Positions 1-6,838 of a stretch of 13,457 nucleotides of DNA are shown in pieces; the first letter of the stretch is position 1; every line of letters begins with the position of its first letter. The notes below the pieces were generated by a model, which was given only the letters and a program-made list of their open reading frames with translations, was not told where the DNA came from and ran no database searches. The translations under genes and the position numbers were made by a program. Source of the DNA: Candidatus Gottesmanbacteria bacterium RIFCSPHIGHO2_01_FULL_46_14 (GTDB lineage Bacteria; Patescibacteriota; Microgenomatia; UBA10105; UBA927); contig MFJJ01000009.1 in the NCBI GenBank assembly GCA_001780895.1, positions 1 to 13,457 of the forward strand. The letters run 5' to 3'.

Positions 1-282
1 AGACAAAATATTCTCAACAGTATGAGGAGATAATTTCAGTTGATTGGCTAACTTTTCAACAGATAGACCATCGGTGAAGAGGGGCAAACATCTTGTCTCG
101 CCTCCATCTAACAATTCATTAGCCAGTTGCCAATTCACTCCTACTCCTTTCTTCTCTGAAAAACCTTCAACGACTGCCCTTGTGTATCTTGCTCCTCTTG
201 GTCTGCCGTTCTCATCAGGACGAGCTTGAGCATAGGCCACAATTTTAACAGGGGAAGATACCAATTCAAATTTATTATCCAT
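1..282 (-). CDS. Helix-turn-helix protein, 3' end outside window
   Basis: The first 94 residues of a protein read leftwards from an ATG at 282 and run off the window without a stop. Residues about 73-94 (S-V-E-K-L-A-N-Q-L, then L-S-P-H-T-V-E) have the spacing of a helix-turn-helix recognition unit like those of LuxR or sigma-factor region 4 proteins, so DNA binding is plausible. The N-terminal 70 residues include an Arg/Gly-rich stretch (RPDENGRPRGARYTR) that I do not recognise. The start lies five bases after the stop of the TrmB-like sensor gene, so the two are almost certainly co-transcribed with the EamA transporter. No clear ribosome binding site precedes it, suggesting translational coupling. 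Because the C-terminus is missing, a larger protein with another catalytic or sensory domain cannot be excluded. The open frame is certain; the function is inference. Confidence 0.65.
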   Translation of the reverse strand, partial: MDNKFELVSSPVKIVAYAQARPDENGRPRGARYTRAVVEGFSEKKGVGVNWQLANELLDGGETRCLPLFTDGLSVEKLANQLKLSPHTVENILS

Positions 283-287
283 ATACG

Positions 288-758
288 TTAAAAAATTGAG
301 GTTCGCCCGTTTTTTCCTATAATAGGCCGATCTGCTTGCTCCCAAACGAATTCAAACATCTGTCGTTGTTGACTTGCTAATTCCTTACTGTAAATTTCCA
401 GGCAGAACCCATCAATTTTCGGTTCGTACATAGCAACAGTGTCATTATATATCAAGGTTTCAATTCTGATTATCAATTTTTTTGGGTTTATATATCGAAT
501 ATTCATTATCTTTTGGTGGAAGTCTTTCACCTTCGTATATGGTTCGTGGTAGGCGTGATTGGTTAGTTGTCTGACCCGTATTGCCCTTTTGACAAACTGA
601 CTTCTAATCTCTTCAGCCTGATCTAGCGTAAACATATCATTGAGCGAGGCATAGCTCGTTTCAAAAATCAGGAGTTCTCCCTTTGCATTTAAGGAATTGA
701 GAGTTGCCTTCAGCAGTCCTTCGGTTCCTGTATACGAAACGATTTGATTTTTATACAT
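288..758 (-). CDS. Stand-alone TrmB-type sensor (PLD-like) domain protein
   Basis: A protein of 156 residues resembling the C-terminal effector domain of TrmB-family transcription regulators. Recognisable pieces are an N-terminal Y-x-G-x-E-G-L with a following helix (residues 9-23), a beta strand GELLIFE (27-33), an RAIRVRQL segment (58-65), an NIRYI strand (about 86-90), an IYNDTVAMYEP strand pair (103-113), and a C-terminal helix containing RQMFEFVWEQA (131-141). Normal TrmB proteins place a winged helix-turn-helix before this domain; here the gene begins directly with the sensor part. The following gene encodes a helix-turn-helix protein, so the regulator may be split over two polypeptides. 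It begins three bases after the EamA transporter stop and ends five bases before the next start, so it is mid-operon. It probably senses a metabolite or protein partner; the ligand is unknown. Confidence 0.65.
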   Translation of the reverse strand: MYKNQIVSYTGTEGLLKATLNSLNAKGELLIFETSYASLNDMFTLDQAEEIRSQFVKRAIRVRQLTNHAYHEPYTKVKDFHQKIMNIRYINPKKLIIRIETLIYNDTVAMYEPKIDGFCLEIYSKELASQQRQMFEFVWEQADRPIIGKNGRTSIF

Positions 759-761
759 ACA

Positions 762-1625
762 TTAGATTTGAGTTGCTATCCCAATTATACCCGAGAAAAC
801 CAATAATATTCCTAAAACTTGCCTCCACGAAATTTTTTCGTCAAGAAAGAGAAACGAAAAAATAATAACCAAGACCCCGCTTGTTGCGGTAATGGGAGAA
901 GCGATTGATGCCAGTGTTTTTGAATAGGAAATCCATAAGAGTCCGGTGCCGATGATATTAAATAGTGAACCAGTGACAGCATTTTTATAGTCATGAATGT
1001 TCGTTTTAATGGTTTGAATTTCTTCTACAATATGTTGTTTCTCCAGTTTCAAATAGATAAGCGCAACAGGAATTTGCGCGATGGCTAATACAAACAGAAA
1101 GGTAAAATCGCCAGTTTTATTTATGATTTTTTTAGAAAGAGTATCGGATAGGCCAATAGCAATTGCTGCAATGACAGGCCAGATGAGCACTCCGCTTTTT
1201 CTCAATTCCTTCCTGTTTAGTTTGGACGGCAGATAAGAAATTAACGTGCCAAAAATTGTTATTCCAATAAACACTCCCTGCGAAAATGTCACTATCTCGT
1301 GGTTTATAAGAAATGAAAAGAGAATCGTATATATTGGATAACTGCCAATGAGTATCGCTGTTATAGTGAGTTGCCCTTTCGATAAGGCGTAAAAATATAA
1401 TGCCTCCGAAAGAACGGCAGAAAGTACAGCATAGAGAAACACGTCGCCAAATGAAGATGTGGTGATGCCAAAAAATAGCGCAAGAGGTATCCAGAGGACT
1501 AATCCAAAAAGAGCATCAAAGAAGAAGCCAACAGAGGGCGCTATTTCCCGGTAGCTTTTCTTGAGCGATGCTACGGAAAGTGCAAGAAAAAAAGAGGAAT
1601 ATATTGCCGCAATTACTCCGGACAT
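762..1625 (-). CDS. EamA-type drug/metabolite transporter, inner membrane
   Basis: A 287-residue hydrophobic protein with the layout of the DMT superfamily: about ten transmembrane helices in two repeated EamA halves (roughly residues 1-130 and 148-287). The C-terminal part, SPITATSGVLVIIFSFLFL then DEKISW and a last helix with LGILLVFSGIIGI, is a typical EamA signature. Family members export or exchange amino acids, nucleotides, sugars or other small metabolites; the substrate cannot be read from sequence. The ATG at 1625 is preceded by a TATAAT at 1632-1637, leaving room for almost no leader. It is first in a tight operon with a TrmB-like sensor and a helix-turn-helix protein, which suggests transport controlled by a local regulator. 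It is visibly more AT-rich than gyrA next door. Confidence 0.85.
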   Translation of the reverse strand: MSGVIAAIYSSFFLALSVASLKKSYREIAPSVGFFFDALFGLVLWIPLALFFGITTSSFGDVFLYAVLSAVLSEALYFYALSKGQLTITAILIGSYPIYTILFSFLINHEIVTFSQGVFIGITIFGTLISYLPSKLNRKELRKSGVLIWPVIAAIAIGLSDTLSKKIINKTGDFTFLFVLAIAQIPVALIYLKLEKQHIVEEIQTIKTNIHDYKNAVTGSLFNIIGTGLLWISYSKTLASIASPITATSGVLVIIFSFLFLDEKISWRQVLGILLVFSGIIGIATQI

Positions 1626-1631
1626 GTGTGT

Positions 1632-1657
1632 ATTATAACAGTATTCGTTTTACGAAT
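1632..1657 (-). promoter_or_regulatory. Promoter of the transporter operon with operator-like palindrome
   Basis: On the minus strand a perfect TATAAT (1632-1637) sits six bases before the EamA start codon, predicting a leaderless or nearly leaderless mRNA. Just upstream, inside the expected -35/-10 spacer, is the 15-base inverted repeat ATTCGTTTTACGAAT (plus strand, 1643-1657; six-base arms, three-base centre). No good -35 hexamer is visible. A repressor bound to the palindrome would block polymerase; the helix-turn-helix and TrmB-like products of the operon are candidates. The sequence elements are seen; function is inferred. Confidence 0.45.
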
Positions 1658-1682
1658 GATCCCTATGGTTGAGGGTAAATTT

Positions 1683-1710
1683 TGTATTAATGTATTAATA
1701 CATTAATACA
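1683..1710. repeat. 28-base perfect AT-rich palindrome after gyrA
   Basis: A perfectly self-complementary stretch directly abutting the gyrA stop codon (1711-1713). It can be read as 8-base words: TGTATTAA at 1683 and 1691, then TACATTAA at 1699 followed by the start of another TACATTA. It contains almost no G or C and no following T-run in the gyrA direction, so it is a poor intrinsic terminator. It could be an operator, a cruciform-forming site or a degenerate mobile palindrome. Confidence 0.7.
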
Positions 1711-4200
1711 TTATTTTGTCAGGCAGGTGGCGGCGGCGATGGTGTCACTTTTATCCGTAAAGCGCATCAAAATGACGCCAGAGGTGGCGCGGCCGAGGCG
1801 GGGGACGGAGGCAATCGGCAGTTTGACGACCTGGCCTTTGATGGATGTGAGAATGACGCTATCGCAGTCAGCTGGGACGAGCTGGGAGACAACGACGTTG
1901 CCGGTTTTAGCATTGACCTGGGCGACCTTCAGTCCCTGACCGCCCCGCCGTTGGCGGGGGAAACCGGAAATCGCAGTTTTTTTACCCTTCCCCTTCTCCA
2001 TGAGCGTCAAAAAATCCGCTTTTTTTGTTTCGGTATTAATGACTTCCATGCTGACCACATAGTCGCTGGGTTTTAATAAGATTCCGCGAACACCCATGGT
2101 ATCTCTGGCGGTCGGGCGTACTTCTCCTTCGCTAAATCTGATGGATTTTCCGTCGTGGGAAACTAAAAGAATGTCGTCGCGACCCGACGTAATGCGTGCC
2201 CACGCGAGTTCATCGCCCTGATCGAGTTTAATTGCTACTAAGCCATTTTTTCGAATATTTTCATAGTCGGTGAGTTTGGATTTTTTGACCGTTCCCTTTT
2301 TGGTCGCCATGACGATGTACTCAACGCCTTGTTCTTTTTGTTCTGCGCGCTTCAAGCTGTAGGCGAGGAGCGATGTAACCCGTTCTCCCCCTTCGATGTT
2401 AATGAGGTTGACGACTGCCTGGCCCTTCGATTGCCGGCTTGCTTCCGGAATATCCCACACACGCACCTGATAGACGCGGCCGCGGTCGGTGATAAAGAGC
2501 ATGTTGTCATGCGTTTGAGCGGCTACCATCTGGTCGATCGTGTCTTCTTCCTTGGTCGCCATGCCGATGACACCCTTGCCCCCGCGCTCCTGCATCTTAA
2601 ACGTCGTACGTGGCAGGCGCTTGATATAGCCGGTTTGACTCATCGTGATGATCACGTCTTCGTTGGCGATCAACTGCTCCTCACTAAACTCGCCGACTTT
2701 GCTCTTGTAGACTTTTGTCCGGCGCTCGTCACCGTATCGTTCTTTGAGTTTGGTGAGTTCGTCGCGGATGACTTTAAAAATTTTGTCGGGGTGCGCCAGA
2801 AGATCTTCCAAATATTCGATCGTTTCCCGGATCATGGCAAGTTCATCTTCGATTTTTTGTCGTTCGAGAGCGGCGAGTCTCCGAAGCTGCATATCGAGGA
2901 TTGCCGTGGCCTGAAGGTCACTTAGGGAAAATTTCGTCATTAATTTACCCTTGGCTTCATCGGCATCGCGGCTTTTTTTGATAATTGAGATGACTTCATC
3001 AATATGGTCAACGGCGATTTTGAGGCCTTCCAATATATGTTCACGCGCCCGTGCTTCTTTGAGTTCAAATTCACTTCGCTTGCGGATCACGTCGTGGCGG
3101 TGTTTGAGATATTCTTCTAAAATGAGCTTCAAAGAACAGGTTTGCGGTGTATTATCAACGAGTGCAACCACGTTGACGGGGAAGGTCGTTTGGAGGTTGG
3201 TGTGCTTCCAGAGATTGTTCAAAACCTGTTTGGGTTTGGCATCTCGCTTTAGCTCGATGTAAACTCTTATTCCGCGGCGGTCAGATTCATCGCGAAGGTC
3301 AGAAATTCCTTCGAGTTTTTTTTCTTTGACGAGGTCCGCAATCTTGGCGACTAAGAGCGCCTTATTTACCTGGTAGGGCAGTTCTGAAATGATAATGGCA
3401 CTTTTGCCCTGCCCGATGTCTTCTATTTCTGCTTTGCCGCGGCACACAATTTTCCCCCGTCCGGTGGCATAGGCATTTTTGATTTCTGCGATATCATAAA
3501 TGGCTCCGGCTGTCGGAAAATCCGGACCCTGGATATGTTCCATGAGGTCGTCGACGGTTACATCGAATGTAAACGAAGAATTTTGTTCTTTTTTTTCTAT
3601 CTTCGTTTTTCCGATCATCATGAAAAGTGCGTCGATAACCTCGGTAAGGTTGTGCGGAGGGATCTTTGTTGCCATGCCGACGGCGATCCCCTCTGAACCC
3701 ATGAGGAGGAGGTTAGGGAGCTTTGCCGGAAGGTAGGTGGGTTCATCAATCGTGCCGTCAAAATTGGGAATAAAGCCAACGGTTTCTTTTTCGATATCCA
3801 GAAGCATCTCAGAAGAAATCCCTGCAAGTCGACACTCGGTGTACCGCATTGCTGCCGGAGGATCGCCGTCGATCGAGCCAAAATTCCCTTGCCCGTCAAT
3901 TAAGGGATAGCGCATAGAGAATGTTTGTGCTAAACGCACCATCGCCTCGTAGACCGGCGCATCGCCATGCGGGTGATATTTCCCTAAGACTTCTCCCACA
4001 ACTTTTGCACTTTTGGTATATCGAGACGTATGATGGAGCCCCATTTGATGCATCGCGTACAGAATTCGGCGATGGACGGGCTTTAGGCCATCGCGGACGT
4101 CCGGCAGGGCGCGTGCCACGATGACACTCATGGCATAGTCCATATAGGATTTCTGCATTTCGTCAACGATTTCTGAGGGTTGAATCTTACCTATGTTCAT
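1711..4200 (-). CDS. gyrA: DNA gyrase subunit A
   Basis: Subunit A of the type IIA topoisomerase that introduces negative supercoils. It cuts and rejoins DNA through a tyrosine and wraps DNA on its C-terminal pinwheel. Taking the ATG at 4200 gives 829 residues, normal for GyrA. The N-terminal breakage-reunion domain is clear (SYMDYAMSVIVARALPDVRD from residue 18); the active-site Tyr120 lies in AAMRYTE. Residue 537 begins QERGGKG at the GyrA-box position of the first C-terminal blade (usual form QRRGGKG), and QRRGGQG occurs at 750. The GyrA box supports gyrase over ParC, and gyrB is close by. An ATG ten codons upstream (4230) is less likely: the added residues are encoded by the repeat-rich spacer and are not family-like. 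The quinolone-pocket residues equivalent to E. coli Ser83 and Asp87 are Ala81 and Glu85. No Shine-Dalgarno site is evident. Confidence 0.96.
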   Translation of the reverse strand: MNIGKIQPSEIVDEMQKSYMDYAMSVIVARALPDVRDGLKPVHRRILYAMHQMGLHHTSRYTKSAKVVGEVLGKYHPHGDAPVYEAMVRLAQTFSMRYPLIDGQGNFGSIDGDPPAAMRYTECRLAGISSEMLLDIEKETVGFIPNFDGTIDEPTYLPAKLPNLLLMGSEGIAVGMATKIPPHNLTEVIDALFMMIGKTKIEKKEQNSSFTFDVTVDDLMEHIQGPDFPTAGAIYDIAEIKNAYATGRGKIVCRGKAEIEDIGQGKSAIIISELPYQVNKALLVAKIADLVKEKKLEGISDLRDESDRRGIRVYIELKRDAKPKQVLNNLWKHTNLQTTFPVNVVALVDNTPQTCSLKLILEEYLKHRHDVIRKRSEFELKEARAREHILEGLKIAVDHIDEVISIIKKSRDADEAKGKLMTKFSLSDLQATAILDMQLRRLAALERQKIEDELAMIRETIEYLEDLLAHPDKIFKVIRDELTKLKERYGDERRTKVYKSKVGEFSEEQLIANEDVIITMSQTGYIKRLPRTTFKMQERGGKGVIGMATKEEDTIDQMVAAQTHDNMLFITDRGRVYQVRVWDIPEASRQSKGQAVVNLINIEGGERVTSLLAYSLKRAEQKEQGVEYIVMATKKGTVKKSKLTDYENIRKNGLVAIKLDQGDELAWARITSGRDDILLVSHDGKSIRFSEGEVRPTARDTMGVRGILLKPSDYVVSMEVINTETKKADFLTLMEKGKGKKTAISGFPRQRRGGQGLKVAQVNAKTGNVVVSQLVPADCDSVILTSIKGQVVKLPIASVPRLGRATSGVILMRFTDKSDTIAAATCLTK

Positions 4201-4214
4201 AAACAAAAAAGAAT

Positions 4215-4320
4215 CTACAAATACGTACATCTACAAATCTGCAAATGAATGTACCAATGCAGAAATATTAAAATGATTCAAATCATTTTAATTGTAGATT
4301 TATCATTTGTAGATTTGCAG
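4215..4320. repeat. Palindromic spacer between ppa and gyrA built of 8-base words
   Basis: This spacer is nearly all repeat. Words CTACAAAT (4215, 4231) and CTGCAAAT (4239) recur inverted as ATTTGTAG (4305) and ATTTGCAG (4313). The 18-base arms 4231-4248 and 4303-4320 pair with 16 Watson-Crick pairs, one G-U and one mismatch in RNA. Inside lies a second inverted repeat with 12-base perfect arms (4267-4278 and 4281-4292) around a two-base centre. The whole would fold as a long two-part stem between the ppa stop and the gyrA start. It has no T-run, so it is not a classic terminator; it may stabilise or process the mRNA or be a mobile palindrome relic. Confidence 0.7.
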
Positions 4321-4321
4321 A

Positions 4322-4825
4322 TTACTTGAGTCCCTTTTTAATATCTTCAAGGGCGGCAGCCTTATTTTTCCAATCCTTGATCTTTACCCATTTTCCCGGT
4401 TCCAATTCTTTGTAGTGCTCAAAGAAGTGTTTCATTTTGTCTTTCAACGCCTGTGGGACATCGCTGATATCCTTCCAGACTCCGTAGAGCGGGTCGACTT
4501 TGACGGTAGGGACAGCAATAATTTTGGTGTCAATCCCCTCTTCGTCCTCCATTTCGAGCATGCCAATGGGGACTGCCGGGATGACCGTACCGGGGGCGAC
4601 CGTTCTGTCACAGATGACTAAGACGTCGACCGGGTCGCCATCCTCAGCTTTCGTGCCCGGTACGAACCCGTAGTTAAATGGATAGGAAAATGCCGTGTAG
4701 AGAAATCGGTCCACGAATATAACCCCGCTGTCTTTATCGAGTTCATATTTAATCGCGCTTCCCTGCGGAATTTCAACGAATACATTGACTTGGTCCGGTG
4801 GATTTTTTCCTGGTGATAGATTCAT
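4322..4825 (-). CDS. ppa: Inorganic pyrophosphatase (family I, soluble)
   Basis: Cytoplasmic enzyme hydrolysing pyrophosphate to two phosphates, which pulls nucleic acid synthesis and other pyrophosphate-releasing reactions forward. The 167-residue protein has the normal bacterial family I length. Signature elements are IKYELDKDSG (25-34), VDRF (38-41), YPFNYGFVP (48-56) and the metal-binding EDGDPVDVLV (61-70) with Asp62, Asp64 and Asp67; a KDISDVP segment and a C-terminal helix follow. The start at 4825 is well supported by a GGGAGG Shine-Dalgarno site. It lies between gyrB and gyrA on the same strand, 19 bases after gyrB, and is probably at least partly co-transcribed with gyrB, with a possible promoter of its own. 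The pairing with gyrase may just reflect shared demand during DNA synthesis. Confidence 0.96.
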   Translation of the reverse strand: MNLSPGKNPPDQVNVFVEIPQGSAIKYELDKDSGVIFVDRFLYTAFSYPFNYGFVPGTKAEDGDPVDVLVICDRTVAPGTVIPAVPIGMLEMEDEEGIDTKIIAVPTVKVDPLYGVWKDISDVPQALKDKMKHFFEHYKELEPGKWVKIKDWKNKAAALEDIKKGLK

Positions 4826-4829
4826 ATTT

Positions 4830-4849
4830 CCTCCCTTTCTTCTATTATA
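4830..4849 (-). promoter_or_regulatory. Shine-Dalgarno site and possible -10 box for ppa
   Basis: On the minus strand GGGAGG (4830-4835) lies four bases before the ppa ATG, the only strong ribosome binding site I found in the window. A perfect TATAAT (4844-4849) overlaps the gyrB stop codon and would give a leader of about a dozen bases that just contains this site. The -35 region at 4867-4872 matches poorly, so the promoter is tentative; the ribosome binding site is firm. Confidence 0.6.
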
Positions 4850-6791
4850 TATCTAACGTCGCGCTCTTTGCATGGGTCTGGATAAATCGCTTCCGTGGCG
4901 GGACTTCGTCGCCCATGAGCATGGTAAACACATGATCAGCTGCTCCCGCATCGGCTATGTTGACTTGTCGCATGACGCGGTTGACGGGATTCATGGTCGT
5001 TTCCCAAAGCTGATCAGGATTCATTTCCCCTAAGCCTTTATAGCGCTGGATATTTGGATTTTTACCTTCGGCAGCATGATCTTTGACGAGTTTGTCCCGT
5101 TGTTCGTCTGAATAGGAGTAGTAGACATTTTTACCGATCGTTATTTTAAACAGCGGCGGTTGGGCAACATAGAGATGGCCCTTTTCTATAATATATGGGA
5201 GGTGTCTGAAAAAAAATGTGAGAAGCAAGGTCATGATATGTTCACCATCCACATCAGCATCGGTCATGATAATAATGCGGTGGTAGCGGAGTTTTTCGGG
5301 ATGCAGGCTATCTGCTATTCCCATGCCCAGGGCAATAACCAAGGCTTTGAGTTCTTCAAATTCGATGATTTTATCCAAACGCGCTCGCTCGGTATTGAGA
5401 ATTTTTCCTCGTAGTGGCAAAATCGCTTGAAACTTCCGGTCTCTGCCTTGTTTTGCGCTTCCCCCGGCGCTATCTCCCTCGACAATAAAGAGTTCAGAGA
5501 TCGATGGATCTTTTTCCTGGCAATCGGCCAGTTTACCCGGGAGCGTCGCGCCTTCCAACGCGCCTTTTCGTATAATCGCGTCTTTGGCTGCCTTGGCAGC
5601 AAGCCGTGCTTTTGCCGCGAGAAACACTTTTTCGAGGATGGATCTGCCGTCACCGGGATTTTCTTCAAAATACGTTTCCAAACCTTCCTTCACTGCGGCT
5701 TGGACAAATGGTTGAACTTCGGCATTACCGAGTTTTCCCTTTGTTTGCCCCTCAAATTGAAGCGTTTGGGAAGGCATTTTCATATAGACGATTGCGGTGA
5801 GCCCCTCACGCGTGTCATCGCCGATAATGCCATCCGAGCCGTTTTTGATGATACCCATTTTCTTGGCGTAATCGTTGATAGCGCGGGTTAACGCCATACG
5901 AAATCCGGTCAGATGTGATCCTCCTTCAACCGTATGAATGACGTTGACATAGCTTTCAACCGATTCGGAAAATCCGTCGTTATATTGGATGGCTACTTCC
6001 ATATCCATGGTGCCGTCATCGGATATTTTATGGATCACGATGGGGTCGTGGAGCTTGACTTTATCCCGGTTGAGCGCCTTGACCAGAGAGGTGATACCGC
6101 CTTCAAAATAGTAATGCGCTTCGCTGTCGCTTCTCTGGTCAAACAGATGAAAGGCAAGACCTGCGATAAGGTACGCCCGGTCACGAACCTGTTTTTTGAC
6201 GATATCAAAATTAAGACTGATGCCTTCCTTGAAAATCTCTCTATCGGGAAGAAACGTGACGATTGTCCCCGTACTGGTGGATTTGCTCGCCTCGCTTCCG
6301 CTCCGGCGAAGCGGGCCAGAAGCCTTCACCGGTCCAGTGGGTTTTCCTCGTTTATATTCCTGCATGTAAGCCTTTCCGTCCCGATGCACTTCAACTTTGG
6401 TGTAGATAGAGAGTGCATTGACGACCGAAGCGCCAACGCCATGGAGTCCACCGGAAACCTTGTAGGCTTGCCCTTCAAATTTGCCGCCCGCATGGAGTTT
6501 GGTCATGACGAGTTCTAGCGCAGATACTTTGTACTTGGGGACGTTGTCGACCGGGATGCCCCGACCATCGTCGCGAACCGTCACGCTGTCGTCCTTGTGG
6601 ATAGTTACCCATGCGTTTTTGGCAAAACCTGCTAAACCTTCATCTATGGAGTTGTCGATTATTTCGTTCAAGCAGTGGTGGACGCCAGCTAGTGAGGTCG
6701 TGCCAATATACATCGCGGGGCGTTTGCGCACTGGTTCCAAGCCTTCGAGGACGACTATCTGTTCACCGGTGTAGGAAGAGGATTTTGGCAT
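4845..6791 (-). CDS. gyrB: DNA gyrase subunit B
   Basis: ATPase subunit of gyrase. From the ATG at 6791 it has 648 residues. The GHKL ATP site shows EIIDNSIDE (catalytic Glu43, Asn47) and DDGRGIP (74-80). The Toprim domain has EGDSAGG (Glu438) and DADVDG (511-516), the Mg-binding acidic cluster, followed by QRYKGLGEMN near the C-terminus. About twelve residues (160-171, PLRRSGSEASKS) are extra in the loop before the conserved TGTIVTFLPD and are encoded by a palindrome. The start is open: an in-frame ATG at 6830 adds 13 residues (MSFSKSSFFSWKP) and lies eight bases after a perfect TATAAT, but the family-like N-terminus begins at 6791 and a terminator-like hairpin lies between the two. Its partner gyrA is two genes downstream, with ppa in between. 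Confidence 0.96.
   Translation of the reverse strand: MPKSSSYTGEQIVVLEGLEPVRKRPAMYIGTTSLAGVHHCLNEIIDNSIDEGLAGFAKNAWVTIHKDDSVTVRDDGRGIPVDNVPKYKVSALELVMTKLHAGGKFEGQAYKVSGGLHGVGASVVNALSIYTKVEVHRDGKAYMQEYKRGKPTGPVKASGPLRRSGSEASKSTSTGTIVTFLPDREIFKEGISLNFDIVKKQVRDRAYLIAGLAFHLFDQRSDSEAHYYFEGGITSLVKALNRDKVKLHDPIVIHKISDDGTMDMEVAIQYNDGFSESVESYVNVIHTVEGGSHLTGFRMALTRAINDYAKKMGIIKNGSDGIIGDDTREGLTAIVYMKMPSQTLQFEGQTKGKLGNAEVQPFVQAAVKEGLETYFEENPGDGRSILEKVFLAAKARLAAKAAKDAIIRKGALEGATLPGKLADCQEKDPSISELFIVEGDSAGGSAKQGRDRKFQAILPLRGKILNTERARLDKIIEFEELKALVIALGMGIADSLHPEKLRYHRIIIMTDADVDGEHIMTLLLTFFFRHLPYIIEKGHLYVAQPPLFKITIGKNVYYSYSDEQRDKLVKDHAAEGKNPNIQRYKGLGEMNPDQLWETTMNPVNRVMRQVNIADAGAADHVFTMLMGDEVPPRKRFIQTHAKSATLDI
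6272..6318 (-). repeat. In-frame palindromic insertion within gyrB
   Basis: The bases coding for roughly GyrB residues 160-171 contain inverted arms CGCTTC (6293-6298) and GAAGCG (6308-6313), and the inner bases can pair further with a small bulge. The segment is more GC-rich than its surroundings, encodes a Ser/Arg-rich stretch absent from typical GyrB at this loop, and keeps the reading frame. It resembles palindromic elements known to insert in-frame into genes (the Rickettsia palindromic element type). The boundaries are approximate and the insertion reading rests on remembered family sequences. Confidence 0.45.
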
Positions 6792-6802
6792 TGGTTTCCA
6801 AG

Positions 6803-6828
6803 AAAAAAACGAGCTTTTAGAAAAGCTC
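6803..6828 (-). terminator. Intrinsic terminator-like hairpin at the 5' end of gyrB
   Basis: On the minus strand GAGCTTTT-CT-AAAAGCTC (6811-6828; an eight-base perfect stem, realistically seven pairs with a four-base loop) is followed by G and seven T (6803-6809), the classic rho-independent layout. It lies after the holB stop and 11 bases before the gyrB ATG at 6791. It may end holB transcripts, or act as an attenuator of gyrB, because a TATAAT lies immediately upstream of it. The plus strand has no T-run after the hairpin, so the direction is clear. Confidence 0.65.
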
Positions 6829-6838
6829 ATTATGTCCC

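Noticed and set aside
44..229. Plus-strand open frame of 61 codons at the left edge
   Set aside because: It lies antisense to the operon-linked frame 1-282 on the minus strand, which starts five bases after its neighbour and encodes a recognisable helix-turn-helix.
1943..1959. CCCCGCC-GTT-GGCGGGG palindrome
   Set aside because: It lies inside gyrA and encodes the conserved RQRRGGQG; the pairing is explained by Arg/Gly codons and no T-run follows.
2329..2925. Plus-strand open frame of 198 codons
   Set aside because: Entirely antisense to conserved gyrA sequence; no domain features of its own.
4201..4230. Ten-codon N-terminal extension of gyrA from the ATG at 4230
   Set aside because: The extra residues come from the word-repeat spacer and do not resemble GyrA N-termini; the ATG at 4200 gives the standard start.
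4215..4320. CRISPR array
   Set aside because: Repeats are only 8 bases, adjacent or inverted, without unique spacers of constant length, and no cas gene is present.
5934..6518. Plus-strand open frame of 194 codons
   Set aside because: Antisense shadow of gyrB, caused by its codon bias.
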